Assembly (NCBI RefSeq): GCF_009761815.1
Contig: NZ_RWIN01000002.1
Span: 1 to 55,840, forward strand
Direction: 5' to 3'
From: Pseudomonas sp. PB120
GTDB taxonomy: Bacteria > Pseudomonadota > Gammaproteobacteria > Pseudomonadales > Pseudomonadaceae
DNA: 55,840 nucleotides
Shown: positions 16,176-24,618 of the stretch, in pieces
Numbering within the stretch: position 1 is the stretch's first letter
How the letters are laid out: every line of letters starts with the position of its first letter
Translations under genes and position numbers: made by a program
The notes under the pieces: generated by a model
The model's input: the letters and a program-made list of their open reading frames with translations, nothing else
Databases searched by the model: none
What the model was told of the DNA's origin: nothing

Positions 16176-17489
16176 ATGACTGCCAACACCGACTCGCGCC
16201 CGACGCCGTTCAGTCGCTCGGACTACAAAACCCTGGGGCTCGCGGCCCTCGGCGGCGCGCTGGAAATTTACGACTTCATTATTTTCGTATTTTTCGCCCT
16301 GACCCTCAGTCAGCTGTTCTTTCCGCCGGAAATGCCCGAATGGCTGCGCCTGCTGCAAAGCTTCGGGATCTTTGCCACCGGCTACCTCGCGCGGCCATTG
16401 GGCGGGATTCTGATGGCGCACTTCGCCGACAGACTGGGGCGCAAGAAGGTGTTCAGCCTGAGCATTTTGCTGATGGCGCTACCGTGCCTGCTGATCGGCA
16501 TCATGCCGACCTACGCCCAGATCGGCTATTTCGCGCCGCTGCTGCTGTTGGCCTTGCGCATCCTCCAGGGCGCGGCGGTCGGTGGCGAAGTGCCCAGTGC
16601 CTGGGTGTTCGTTGCCGAGCATGCACCGGTCGGCCATCGCGGCTATGCCCTGGGTTTTTTGCAGGCCGGGCTGACCTTTGGCTACTTGATCGGCGCATTG
16701 ACGGCGACGTTCCTGGCACAGGCGTTCACGCCCGCCGAAATCCTCGATTACGCCTGGCGTTACCCGTTCCTGCTGGGCGGCGTGTTCGGAGTGATCGGTG
16801 TCTGGCTGCGCCGCTGGCTCAGCGAAACACCGGTGTTCATGGCCCTGCAGGCGCAGCGCGAGGCGGCGGTCGAACTGCCGCTGCGCACCGTCCTGCGTGA
16901 ACATCGCCTGGCCATATTGCCGGCGCTTATCCTCACCTGCGTGCTGACGTCGGCGGTGGTGGTGTTCGTGGTCATCACACCGACCATGATGCAGAAAACC
17001 TTCGGCATGACCGCCGGCCATACCTTTGCCCTCAGCGCCCTCGGTATCGTTTTTTTGAACATTGGCTGCGTGCTCGCCGGACTGCTGGTCGACCGCATCG
17101 GCGCCTGGCGGACGGTCATGGTGTACAGCCTGTTGCTGCCGCTGGGGATTGGCGTGCTCTACAGCTGCCTGATTGGCGGTGGTGAATGGGTTGGCCTGGC
17201 GTACGCGGTGGCGGGCCTGGGGTGCGGGGTCGTCGGCGCGGTGCCGTCGGTGATGGTCAGCCTGTTCCCGGCGCGGATTCGCGTCTCGGGCATTTCATTC
17301 ACCTACAACATTGCCTACGCCACGTGGGCCAGTCTCACGCCGCTGTTGCTGATCGGTCTGATGCCGTGGAGCCCGTGGATCTGCGTGATGTTTTGCGCGG
17401 TGATGGGCGCGGTCGGCGTAAGCAGCGCCGCGTATTTTGGCGCGCGCCTGCCCAGAACGGGACATTGCCCGGCCGCAGGCGCGATCTGA
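16176..17489 (+). CDS. MFS transporter, metabolite:proton symporter type
   Basis: A 437-residue major facilitator with 12 predicted helices. The MFS loop 2-3 motif is seen as ADRLGRKKVF, and the early helix GALEIYDFIIFVFFALTL resembles the MHS (metabolite:H+ symporter) branch that carries organic acids or osmolytes. The start at 16176 follows AGAG. The substrate cannot be told from sequence. It is divergent from the AtoE-like gene, and the two may share a control region, but no regulator gene lies between them. Confidence 0.83.
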   Translation: MTANTDSRPTPFSRSDYKTLGLAALGGALEIYDFIIFVFFALTLSQLFFPPEMPEWLRLLQSFGIFATGYLARPLGGILMAHFADRLGRKKVFSLSILLMALPCLLIGIMPTYAQIGYFAPLLLLALRILQGAAVGGEVPSAWVFVAEHAPVGHRGYALGFLQAGLTFGYLIGALTATFLAQAFTPAEILDYAWRYPFLLGGVFGVIGVWLRRWLSETPVFMALQAQREAAVELPLRTVLREHRLAILPALILTCVLTSAVVVFVVITPTMMQKTFGMTAGHTFALSALGIVFLNIGCVLAGLLVDRIGAWRTVMVYSLLLPLGIGVLYSCLIGGGEWVGLAYAVAGLGCGVVGAVPSVMVSLFPARIRVSGISFTYNIAYATWASLTPLLLIGLMPWSPWICVMFCAVMGAVGVSSAAYFGARLPRTGHCPAAGAI

Positions 17490-17494
17490 GTCAA

Positions 17495-17524
17495 GGCGGC
17501 AACCTGCTCGCCGCCACTTTTTTG
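17495..17524 (+). terminator. Terminator of the MFS gene
   Basis: A GGCGGC / GCCGCC stem with a 9-base loop, followed by ACTTTTTTT, lies directly after the MFS stop codon. Confidence 0.8.
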
Positions 17525-17617
17525 TAGGACAAACCGTAAAAGCACTTCAGAAAATATTTCCAAAGCCGATGGCTAGGCTGCATTCCGCTTTCTATCCCTG
17601 TCCATCGGTGCTTTCCC

Positions 17618-18934
17618 ATGTTCAACAAACGCTTGAAGGAAGAGTTGTCGGCTCTTCGCGAAGAACTCTCCTGCCTTCAGCAAGTGAAGGAAAGTCTGGA
17701 AAGCGAGATGCTGGTCCTGACCCTCGATGACGAAGGACGGGTGCTATCGGCCAACCAAAACTTTCTCGGTGAGATGTTCTACAAGAGCAGCGAACTGGTC
17801 GGCCAACACATCGAAGACTTCGTCCCGGCCCACGTGAAGTCCGATGATTTTCACCACCGCTTCAAGGTTGCATTGACCCGTGGCGAGCACTTCGCCGGTG
17901 CGGTGCGCTTGTTGCGCGGCAATGGCCAGGAAGCCTGGTTGCGCTCGATAGTGCAGCCGATACGCAGCGCAGGTGGCCGCATCCAGAGATTCTCGATCTA
18001 TTCCAGCGACCTGACGCGCACCATCGAAGCCTCCCGCGAACACGAAAACCTGATCGGCGCGCTGGTGCGTTCGACGGCTGTGATCGAGTTCGATCTCAAT
18101 GGCTGCGTGTTGACAGCCAACGATCGGTTCCTCAGCGGTATGGGTTACAGCCTCGCGCAAATCAAGGGCAAACATCACCGTACCTTCTGCCTGCCGGAGG
18201 ATTACAACAGCGCCGAGTATCAGAATTTCTGGCGCCGTTTGAACACCGGCGAGTATGTCGCCGACCGATTCAAACGTGTCGACAGCCACGGTCGCACAGT
18301 CTGGTTGGAGGCTTCCTACAACCCGGTGGTGGATGCCAATAACAAACTCTACAAAGTGGTGAAGTTCGCCACGGTGATTACCGATCAGGTCAATCAGGAG
18401 CAGGCCGTGGCTGATGCGGCCAACATTGCCTACAGCACTTCCCAGCAAACCGACAACAGTGCCCAGCGCGGCAATGCCGTGGTAACACAAGCGGTGAATG
18501 TGTTGCGTGACCTGGCCAAGCACATGCAAACCGCTGGCGATGGTATCGAAGCCCTGAACGAGCAATCGCTGGTGATCGGCACCATCGTCAAAACCATCAG
18601 TGGCATTGCCGAACAGACCAACTTGCTGGCGCTCAACGCTGCTATCGAAGCGGCCCGGGCAGGCGAACAAGGGCGTGGTTTTGCCGTGGTGGCTGACGAG
18701 GTTCGCCAACTGGCTTCGCGCACCAGCCAGGCCACCGATGAAATTGTCGGCGTGGTGCGTCAGAACCAGGACATGGCCCGCAACGCCGTGGCCCTGATTA
18801 CCGATGGCAAGCTTCAGGCGGAACAGGGCCTGGCGCTGGCGGCCGAGGCGGGGACCGTGATCGTCGAGATTCAGGACGGGGCGAAGAAAGTGGTGAACGC
18901 GGTCGGGCAGTTTGCCAATCAGCTATCGACTTGA
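17618..18934 (+). CDS. bdlA: Soluble PAS-PAS chemoreceptor, BdlA-like
   Basis: A 438-residue methyl-accepting chemotaxis protein without transmembrane helices. A short N-terminal coiled coil (1-30) is followed by two PAS domains (about 30-140 and 150-260) and a cytoplasmic signalling domain with the hairpin motif [20 protein letters not shown] at about residues 334-353. This architecture and length match the biofilm-dispersion regulator BdlA of P. aeruginosa, which senses redox or nutrient change through its PAS domains. It is monocistronic. No chemotaxis genes are near. Whether it acts in dispersion here is inferred. Confidence 0.85.
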   Translation: MFNKRLKEELSALREELSCLQQVKESLESEMLVLTLDDEGRVLSANQNFLGEMFYKSSELVGQHIEDFVPAHVKSDDFHHRFKVALTRGEHFAGAVRLLRGNGQEAWLRSIVQPIRSAGGRIQRFSIYSSDLTRTIEASREHENLIGALVRSTAVIEFDLNGCVLTANDRFLSGMGYSLAQIKGKHHRTFCLPEDYNSAEYQNFWRRLNTGEYVADRFKRVDSHGRTVWLEASYNPVVDANNKLYKVVKFATVITDQVNQEQAVADAANIAYSTSQQTDNSAQRGNAVVTQAVNVLRDLAKHMQTAGDGIEALNEQSLVIGTIVKTISGIAEQTNLLALNAAIEAARAGEQGRGFAVVADEVRQLASRTSQATDEIVGVVRQNQDMARNAVALITDGKLQAEQGLALAAEAGTVIVEIQDGAKKVVNAVGQFANQLST

Positions 18935-18986
18935 TGCCAACCGGGCGGATATCGCTACAATCGGCTCTTTTCCAGGAGCAGCCATC

Positions 18987-19586
18987 ATGAGCGTTTCCCA
19001 CCGCCGCCCGGTTCCGTTGTCCAAGGCGTATCGCCTGCTCAATCATGGGCCGACCGTGCTGGTCAGCGCGGCCCATGACGGCCAGCGCAATATCATGGCT
19101 GCCGCCTGGGCGATGCCGCTGGATTTCGAACCTCCGAAAATTGCCGTGGTGCTGGACAAATCCACCTGGACCCGCCAATTGCTGGAAGCCTCAGGCACGT
19201 TCGTCTTGAACGTGCCTTGCGCGGTTCAGGCCGACATTGTCCAGACCGTCGGCTCGACGTCCGGCCTTGAACTGAATCGGGACCAAGGCCGGGACAAGTT
19301 TCAGGTCTATGGTTTGCAAACCTTCGCCGCGGAGCTGGTCGACGCACCGATGCTCGAAGGGTGCGTCGCCTGGCTGGAATGCCGGTTGCTGCCTGAGCCC
19401 GGTAATCACCAGCAGTACGATCTGTTCCTCGCCGAAGTGATTGCCGCCCAGGCCGACGAACGTGTGTTCAGCGACGGTCGCTGGCACTTCGAGGGGCAAG
19501 ATGCATTGCGCACCTTGCATCACGTGGCGGGCGGTCATTTCCTGAAGATTGGCGACCCGGTGGACGGCAAGGAACTGCAGCCGTAA
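18987..19586 (+). CDS. Flavin reductase-like FMN-binding protein
   Basis: A 199-residue protein of the flavin reductase-like domain family (FMN-binding split barrel, DIM6/NTAB type). The start GHGPTVLVSAA-like segment (NHGPTVLVSAAHDG), MAAAWAMPLDFEPPK and FVLNVPC fit the family core. CAGGAG sits 8 bases ahead of the ATG at 18987. Members reduce FMN/FAD with NAD(P)H or bind flavin for other oxidoreductases. No partner monooxygenase is adjacent, so its role is open. Confidence 0.85.
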   Translation: MSVSHRRPVPLSKAYRLLNHGPTVLVSAAHDGQRNIMAAAWAMPLDFEPPKIAVVLDKSTWTRQLLEASGTFVLNVPCAVQADIVQTVGSTSGLELNRDQGRDKFQVYGLQTFAAELVDAPMLEGCVAWLECRLLPEPGNHQQYDLFLAEVIAAQADERVFSDGRWHFEGQDALRTLHHVAGGHFLKIGDPVDGKELQP

Positions 19587-19590
19587 AGCT

Positions 19591-19959
19591 TCACACCCAG
19601 ATGTCGTTCTCGGCCGTAAGCTCGCCGCCCTTGGCACCGGTGTTCAACACGCCTCGGGGTTCGATCAGCAGCAGTTTCACCTCGTGCTCAGCGGAGGGTT
19701 TGTGCTCGACGCCCTTGGGCACCACATACATTTCGCCGGCGTTCACCAGCACGTGGCCATCGCGAAAGTCGATGCGCAACTGGCCTTCGAGAACGATGAA
19801 GGTTTCGTCGGTGTCCAGGTGGTCGTGCCAGATGAAATCCCCGAGCAGCTTCACCACCTTGAACTGGTAGTCGTTCATTTCGGCGATGACGCGAGGCGTC
19901 CAGTGTGAGTCGATCCGGGAGATTTTTTCAGCGAAATTCAGGCTGTCGTAGATTTTCAT
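19591..19959 (-). CDS. Small cupin protein
   Basis: A 122-residue single-domain cupin. Motif 1 is visible as WHDHLDTDETFIVLEG (metal-binding His residues and Glu, about residues 44-59) and motif 2 as AGEMYVVPKGVEHKPSA (about 74-90). This is a beta-barrel metalloprotein of unassigned reaction. It converges with the flavin reductase gene with only 4 bases between stops, with no clear terminator in the gap. Confidence 0.85.
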   Translation of the reverse strand: MKIYDSLNFAEKISRIDSHWTPRVIAEMNDYQFKVVKLLGDFIWHDHLDTDETFIVLEGQLRIDFRDGHVLVNAGEMYVVPKGVEHKPSAEHEVKLLLIEPRGVLNTGAKGGELTAENDIWV

Positions 19960-20035
19960 GACGCGGCGCTCGTGATTGATCGTGTCACCACGATAGTCAG
20001 TGCCAAGGTGCGCTTCTTGTACGATTGTGCGTGGC

Positions 20036-20845
20036 TCAGCGGCGATGCATTTTCATCCAGCGGGCTGGCGACAGGCCGTAGGTCTTGCTGAATTGCCGGG
20101 ACATGTGGCTCTGATCGGTGAAGCCGGCGATCAGCGCTGCACTGACCAGCGACTCGCCCTGAGTCAGCAACGAACGGACCAGATCGAGTCGGCGCATCGT
20201 CAGGTAGCGGTAAGGACTGGTGCCAAATAACAGGCGAAAATCCCGTGACAGACTCCAGCGGTCCCGACCGCTGTGATGCGCCAGTTCTTCAAGCGTTACG
20301 GTACGGTCCAGGGCACTGTGAATAAACTCCCGCGCGCGCTCCGCTGCCACATAGTCGAAGCCGGTGCGGGCCGTGGTGACGCCACTGGCGCTGTTCAAGG
20401 CTTGCGCCAGATCGAACAGCGCGTCCTGTTCTTCCAGTGGATCAAGTGGGGCGTCGAGGCTTCGCAGCAGCACGTCGGTCGCAGCGAACAATCGAGGGTC
20501 GGTCGACAGCCCGTTTTTGATAAACGGCAGCGGCTGACCGCCGAGCATCTGCTGGATCAGCGCCGGCTGGATGTACATCATTCGGTATTTGAACCCGACC
20601 TCGGTGCCGGCCTCGCCATCATGGACTTCGTCCGGGTGCAGCACCATCGTTCCGCCAGGCAGGCTGTGACGCCAGCCGCCGCGGTACTGGAAACGCTGCA
20701 CGCCGGCCAGGGTGCGGCCGATGGCATAGGTGTCGTGGCGGTGAAGGTCATAGCCGTGGCCCGCAAAAAACGCCTCGAAGCGCTGCAAACCACCCATGTC
20801 GGGCGCGCGGTAGAACCAGTCGAGGGGAGGCGTTTGCTTGGCCAT
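20036..20845 (-). CDS. AraC-family transcriptional regulator
   Basis: A 269-residue regulator with an N-terminal AraC-type cupin ligand domain (LHRHDTYAIG near residue 35, GTMVLHPDEVHDG near 65) and a C-terminal double helix-turn-helix (about 170-269, with SAALIAGFTDQSHMSRQFSK and YGLSPARWMK). It is divergent from the LysE-family exporter, with 149 bases between starts, so it probably controls that gene in response to the exported amino acid. That is the common AraC/LysE arrangement but is inferred here. Confidence 0.9.
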   Translation of the reverse strand: MAKQTPPLDWFYRAPDMGGLQRFEAFFAGHGYDLHRHDTYAIGRTLAGVQRFQYRGGWRHSLPGGTMVLHPDEVHDGEAGTEVGFKYRMMYIQPALIQQMLGGQPLPFIKNGLSTDPRLFAATDVLLRSLDAPLDPLEEQDALFDLAQALNSASGVTTARTGFDYVAAERAREFIHSALDRTVTLEELAHHSGRDRWSLSRDFRLLFGTSPYRYLTMRRLDLVRSLLTQGESLVSAALIAGFTDQSHMSRQFSKTYGLSPARWMKMHRR

Positions 20846-20994
20846 GGTGTCGTTGTCTTGAACCTGATGCCGAACACGTTAACCCAGTGACCCGCCGCCT
20901 GTCTTCTGACTGACGGAAGGCCCCGGGCGGGTGGAAAACCGAGAGGGAATGTTGCAATGTGGTGCACATCTCTGAAGCCACTGCGATCTGAACC

Positions 20995-21639
20995 ATGGAC
21001 ATCTCTCACTTGAGCTATGCCGCGCCATTGTTGTCGCTGGCGCTATTGTGGACGGTTGCGGTGGTGACGCCGGGACCGAACTTTTTCAACGTCGCACAAT
21101 TGGCGGCCAATCATTCCAAGCGCCACGGCGTGGTGGCCTCGCTGGGCGTGGCCACCGGCACTGTCCTCTGGGGGCTGGCGGGAGGGCTGGGCATCAAGTC
21201 GTTGTTCAGCGCGGCGCCGACGCTCTACCTGAGCTTCAAAATTGCGGGTGGCTGTTACCTCATCTACCTGGGCTTGAAGCAGTTCAAACGCAAACCGCCA
21301 TTGGTAGCTGACGTTAGCGGCGCGGTTGGCGAAGAAGGCCGTCGCACCTTGCTGTCGGTGTATGGCCAGGGCTTTCTGGGCAATATGACCAATCCCAAGG
21401 CAGCGCTGTTCGTCGCGACCATCTTCGCCACGGCCATGCCCGCGACCGTGCCTCCGACGCTGCTGGCGCTGGCCGTGCTGACGATGGCGACGTTGTCGTT
21501 CAGTTGGTATTGCAGCGTGGCGCTGATCTTTTCCAGCCGGCGGATGGCTCGCGTTTACAGCCGTTCACGCCAATGGCTGGATCGTTTTGCCGGCAGTTGC
21601 TACTTGTTGTTCGGTGCGCATCTGGTGACCAATCGTTGA
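20995..21639 (+). CDS. LysE/RhtB-family amino acid exporter
   Basis: A 214-residue membrane protein with about six helices. The family hallmark VVTPGPNFFNVAQLA occurs near residue 24, and GNMTNPKAALFVATIFA is typical of RhtB/LysE exporters. The stop codon is followed after 9 bases by ddl, with the ddl ribosome-binding site GAGGAG overlapping the lysE stop. The substrate is unknown. The AraC regulator upstream is probably its controller. Confidence 0.9.
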   Translation: MDISHLSYAAPLLSLALLWTVAVVTPGPNFFNVAQLAANHSKRHGVVASLGVATGTVLWGLAGGLGIKSLFSAAPTLYLSFKIAGGCYLIYLGLKQFKRKPPLVADVSGAVGEEGRRTLLSVYGQGFLGNMTNPKAALFVATIFATAMPATVPPTLLALAVLTMATLSFSWYCSVALIFSSRRMARVYSRSRQWLDRFAGSCYLLFGAHLVTNR

Positions 21640-21648
21640 GGAGTTTTG

Positions 21649-22743
21649 ATGAGCAAGCTGCGGGTGGGGATCATTTTTGGCGGGCGTTCGGCTGAGCACG
21701 AGGTGTCGCTGCAATCGGCGAAAAATATTGTCGATGCACTGGATCGCTCACGCTTCGAGCCGGTGTTGATCGGCATCGACAAACACGGGCACTGGCACCT
21801 CAACGACCCTTCGAATTTTCTGCTCAACCAGGAAAACCCGGCGTTGATCGCCCTTAACCGATCCAACCGCGAACTGGCCGTCGTGCCGGGCAAGGCCAGC
21901 CAGCAACTGGTAGAAACCTCTGGCCAGGAACTGTTGGGGCACGTCGATGTGATTTTCCCGATTGTCCACGGCACCCTGGGTGAGGACGGTTGCCTGCAAG
22001 GCTTGCTGCGCATGGCCGATCTGCCGTTTGTCGGCTCCGATGTGCTGGGCTCGGCGGTCTGCATGGACAAGGACATCAGCAAACGCCTGCTGCGCGATGC
22101 CGGGTTGGCGGTCACGCCGTTCGTGACCTTGACCCGCGCCACGGCAACACGAATCGGCTTTGCCGAGGTGCAGGGCAAGCTGGGCCTGCCGCTGTTCGTC
22201 AAACCGGCGAACCAAGGCTCTTCCGTGGGTGTGAGCAAGGTGACTGACGAAGCTGAATACGCGGCGGCGGTCGAGCTGGCCCTGGGGTTCGATGAAAAAG
22301 TGCTGGTCGAATCCGCCGTCAGCGGCCGCGAAATTGAATGCGCGGTACTCGGCAACGAGGACACCGTTGCCAGCGGTTGTGGCGAGATCGTTGTGCGTAG
22401 CGGGTTCTATTCTTACGACAGCAAATACATTGATGCTCAAGCGGCAGAAGTCGTGGTCCCGGCTAATATCAGCGTCGAAGCGAGCGAGCGCATTCGCGCC
22501 ATGGCCGTCGACGCGTTTCACGTCCTGGGCTGTTCCGGGCTGGCGCGGGTCGATGTATTCCTGACCGACAGCGGTGAAGTGCTGATCAACGAAATCAACT
22601 CGCTACCCGGTTTCACCCGCATCAGCATGTACCCCAAGTTGTGGCAGGCCGCCGGCATGAGTTACAGCGACCTCGTCAGCCGCTTGATCGATCTGGCGCT
22701 GGAGAAACACAAGGCGCGGCAGGCGCTGAAGATCTCTCGCTAA
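21649..22743 (+). CDS. ddlA: D-alanine--D-alanine ligase
   Basis: A 364-residue ATP-grasp ligase making D-Ala-D-Ala for peptidoglycan. Motifs seen: [14 protein letters not shown] at the N-terminus, [14 protein letters not shown] in the ATP-binding region, and the C-terminal metal-binding [11 protein letters not shown]. The start is the ATG at 21649 with GAGGAG upstream. A TTG directly before it opens the frame one codon earlier but is unlikely. Pseudomonads carry a second ddl (ddlB) in the division/cell wall cluster, so this stand-alone copy is called ddlA. The assignment to A rather than B rests on context. Confidence 0.93.
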   Translation: MSKLRVGIIFGGRSAEHEVSLQSAKNIVDALDRSRFEPVLIGIDKHGHWHLNDPSNFLLNQENPALIALNRSNRELAVVPGKASQQLVETSGQELLGHVDVIFPIVHGTLGEDGCLQGLLRMADLPFVGSDVLGSAVCMDKDISKRLLRDAGLAVTPFVTLTRATATRIGFAEVQGKLGLPLFVKPANQGSSVGVSKVTDEAEYAAAVELALGFDEKVLVESAVSGREIECAVLGNEDTVASGCGEIVVRSGFYSYDSKYIDAQAAEVVVPANISVEASERIRAMAVDAFHVLGCSGLARVDVFLTDSGEVLINEINSLPGFTRISMYPKLWQAAGMSYSDLVSRLIDLALEKHKARQALKISR

Positions 22744-22780
22744 ACGTATTCCAACAATAATCATTCGAGGCTGTAACGTC

Positions 22781-23209
22781 ATGAAAGTCAGCGCACGCAA
22801 CGTCTTCAAGGGCACCATCAGTCAATTGCAGCCAGGCGCCGTCAACGCCGAAGTCTCGCTGAAGCTGCCGGGTGGTAATGAACTGGTGGCCGTGGTGACC
22901 ATGGAAAGCGTGAAGAACCTGGGCCTGGCGGTCGGCAAGGAAGCGGTCGCGCTGGTCAAGGCGCCGTGGGTCATGTTGATGACCGAATCCAGCGACATTC
23001 GCCTCTCGGCCCGCAACTGCCTGGAAGGCAAAGTCACCAGCGTCATCGACGGCTCAGTGAACGCCGAAGTTGTCATCCAGCTCGACGGCGGTACTGAGGT
23101 CTACTCGATCGTGACGCGCCAGGCGGTGGCAGAACTGGGGCTGGCACCGGGCGTGAGCGCGACGGCGGTGATCAAGGCGTCGCATATTATTTTGGGTGTG
23201 CCGGCTTGA
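22781..23209 (+). CDS. Tandem-Mop molbindin (molybdate-binding protein)
   Basis: A 142-residue protein built of two Mop/TOBE repeats (about 1-68 and 72-140), each starting SARNxxxGxxxxxxxGxVNAEV and ending in VKAPWVML or IKASHIIL. Such molbindins bind molybdate or tungstate oxyanions in the cytoplasm for storage or buffering. No mod transporter gene is adjacent. The downstream Fic gene converges on it with a 7-base gap. Confidence 0.9.
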   Translation: MKVSARNVFKGTISQLQPGAVNAEVSLKLPGGNELVAVVTMESVKNLGLAVGKEAVALVKAPWVMLMTESSDIRLSARNCLEGKVTSVIDGSVNAEVVIQLDGGTEVYSIVTRQAVAELGLAPGVSATAVIKASHIILGVPA

Positions 23210-23216
23210 TAAACCT

Positions 23217-24371
23217 TCAAGGGTTTTCCAGTGGAGCAGGGATAAATCCTTGCTCTCTAAGTCCCTTGATTACGCCTCTGATCAGATAGTTATTTGAGAA
23301 CCCAATGGTGTATTGCCTTGCTCCTTCATTGATCGGAAGGAGCATCCCTTGGCCAACCAGTTTTTTGATCAGATAAGTGCGTTGACTGGCAGTTAGGCCC
23401 GGCAGTCTGCTCGTCAGACTTGCAGATTTAACAATCCCTTCCGTGATTGCCGTTTCCAGAACCGCCTCTTCAGTTTTGGTAATCCATTCGCGTTGACGAG
23501 CGAACGCCACCGCAGGCAAAAGAATCGAGTGCTTGAGGTAGGTGTAGTGGGTGAGTCGGTCCACCTTGGCGATCTCTTCCTTCACCCCTCTAAGCACATA
23601 GATGCACCAGGTTTCGAGACCTGTTTTTGTCCCCGTGTCAGCAACGCCGAGCATTGCGTAATAGCGTTCGCGATCATTGCAGAAAACGGCGGTGGGATTC
23701 AGAACTCGGCCGCCCGTGTTTACGTTAAACCCGTATTTCATCAGAAGTGCGTAGGTGAGGAGGCGAACTACTCGACCATTTCCGTTCCCGAATGGGTGAA
23801 TCCATCCAAATCTGTGATGCGCCAAGGCAACTTTCATCAAGTCGTACTTCGGCAGGTCATCCTGATTTATGAAGGCCACCAGTTCCTGCATGTATCCTGC
23901 TACCTGAACAGCCTCTGGTGGAAGGTGTTCCGATTGCGCTATTCGCACAGGGGTTTGACGGTAGGCACCTGGAGTTTTATCGCCTTCGCGCTCTAATTCT
24001 TCGACAGTCATAGCATGGATTTCGCGGATGATCCGCTCTGTCAGCGGTTCGCCCGGGCGCATGATTTCTTCGATGTAACTCATGGCTTTTTCGATGTTGG
24101 CCACTTCACGCAATTGGTCGCTATCAGCGGCCTTGCCCTCGATTTTGTTATCCAGATAGTCGGCCAGGGTTGTGTGGTTACCTTCTATTCGAGCTGAACC
24201 CAGGCTTTCCAAGGTATGGAAGATATCCTTGAGTTGGAAAAACACCGGGGCGGGTGTATCTCCTTCGAGCCGTAGCCGTCGCAGGTGTTCCAGTTCGCTC
24301 AACACGTCCACTAACGGGGAGTCGAAAGTCGGATTAAGGAGATGGAGGTCATGGTGGGAAAATTCAGGCAT
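23217..24371 (-). CDS. Fic-family AMP transferase, class II, with winged-helix C-terminus
   Basis: A 384-residue Fic protein, predicted to transfer AMP from ATP to target proteins. The inhibitory motif SARIEG (Ser59-xxx-Glu63-Gly64) lies N-terminal to the Fic core, which defines class II. The active site is [12 protein letters not shown] (His192, Arg200, Arg203). The usual acidic residue (D/E) before GNGR is Asn196 here. After the Fic domain, about residues 290-370 resemble a winged-helix DNA-binding region. The gene is noticeably lower in GC than its neighbours, consistent with horizontal gain. No separate antitoxin gene is adjacent, as expected for built-in inhibition. Confidence 0.92.
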   Translation of the reverse strand: MPEFSHHDLHLLNPTFDSPLVDVLSELEHLRRLRLEGDTPAPVFFQLKDIFHTLESLGSARIEGNHTTLADYLDNKIEGKAADSDQLREVANIEKAMSYIEEIMRPGEPLTERIIREIHAMTVEELEREGDKTPGAYRQTPVRIAQSEHLPPEAVQVAGYMQELVAFINQDDLPKYDLMKVALAHHRFGWIHPFGNGNGRVVRLLTYALLMKYGFNVNTGGRVLNPTAVFCNDRERYYAMLGVADTGTKTGLETWCIYVLRGVKEEIAKVDRLTHYTYLKHSILLPAVAFARQREWITKTEEAVLETAITEGIVKSASLTSRLPGLTASQRTYLIKKLVGQGMLLPINEGARQYTIGFSNNYLIRGVIKGLREQGFIPAPLENP

Positions 24372-24398
24372 GGGGAATTTTTCTCTAGGCCACGGAGG

Positions 24399-24474
24399 AT
24401 TATCTCTAATGATGCCCTCAATAGGCCCTATTTAAGAGGCTATTTTCGACATGGAGATAATAATTATCTCTATT
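24399..24474. promoter_or_regulatory. Repeated ATTATCTCTA boxes upstream of fic
   Basis: ATTATCTCTAAT at 24399-24410 recurs as ATTATCTCTATT at 24463-24474. The second copy is part of a near-perfect palindrome GAGATAA-TAA-TTATCTC (24454-24470). The repeats lie 28-100 bases before the fic start, in an AT-rich region. They look like operator sites, possibly for the Fic protein's own winged-helix region. That is inference. Confidence 0.45.
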
Positions 24475-24517
24475 TTCTGGTTGCACTAAGTCGAAAGCTG
24501 AATGGAAATAATGGTGT

Positions 24518-24535
24518 CCCAGCGTAAACGCTGGG
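24518..24535. repeat. Hairpin in the fic-ggt gap
   Basis: CCCAGCG-TAAA-CGCTGGG makes a perfect 7-bp stem with a tetraloop. No T run follows on either side. The rest of the 24372-24618 gap is AT-rich, with no gene seen. It lies between the fic start and the ggt end. Confidence 0.5.
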
Positions 24536-24618
24536 AGGCGTTGAGTTTTTCAACAAACAGTAAAAAATCATGAAAAAAGGTCTAACTCTCGGTAAGCCTT
24601 TTCCATGCTGACTACGAC

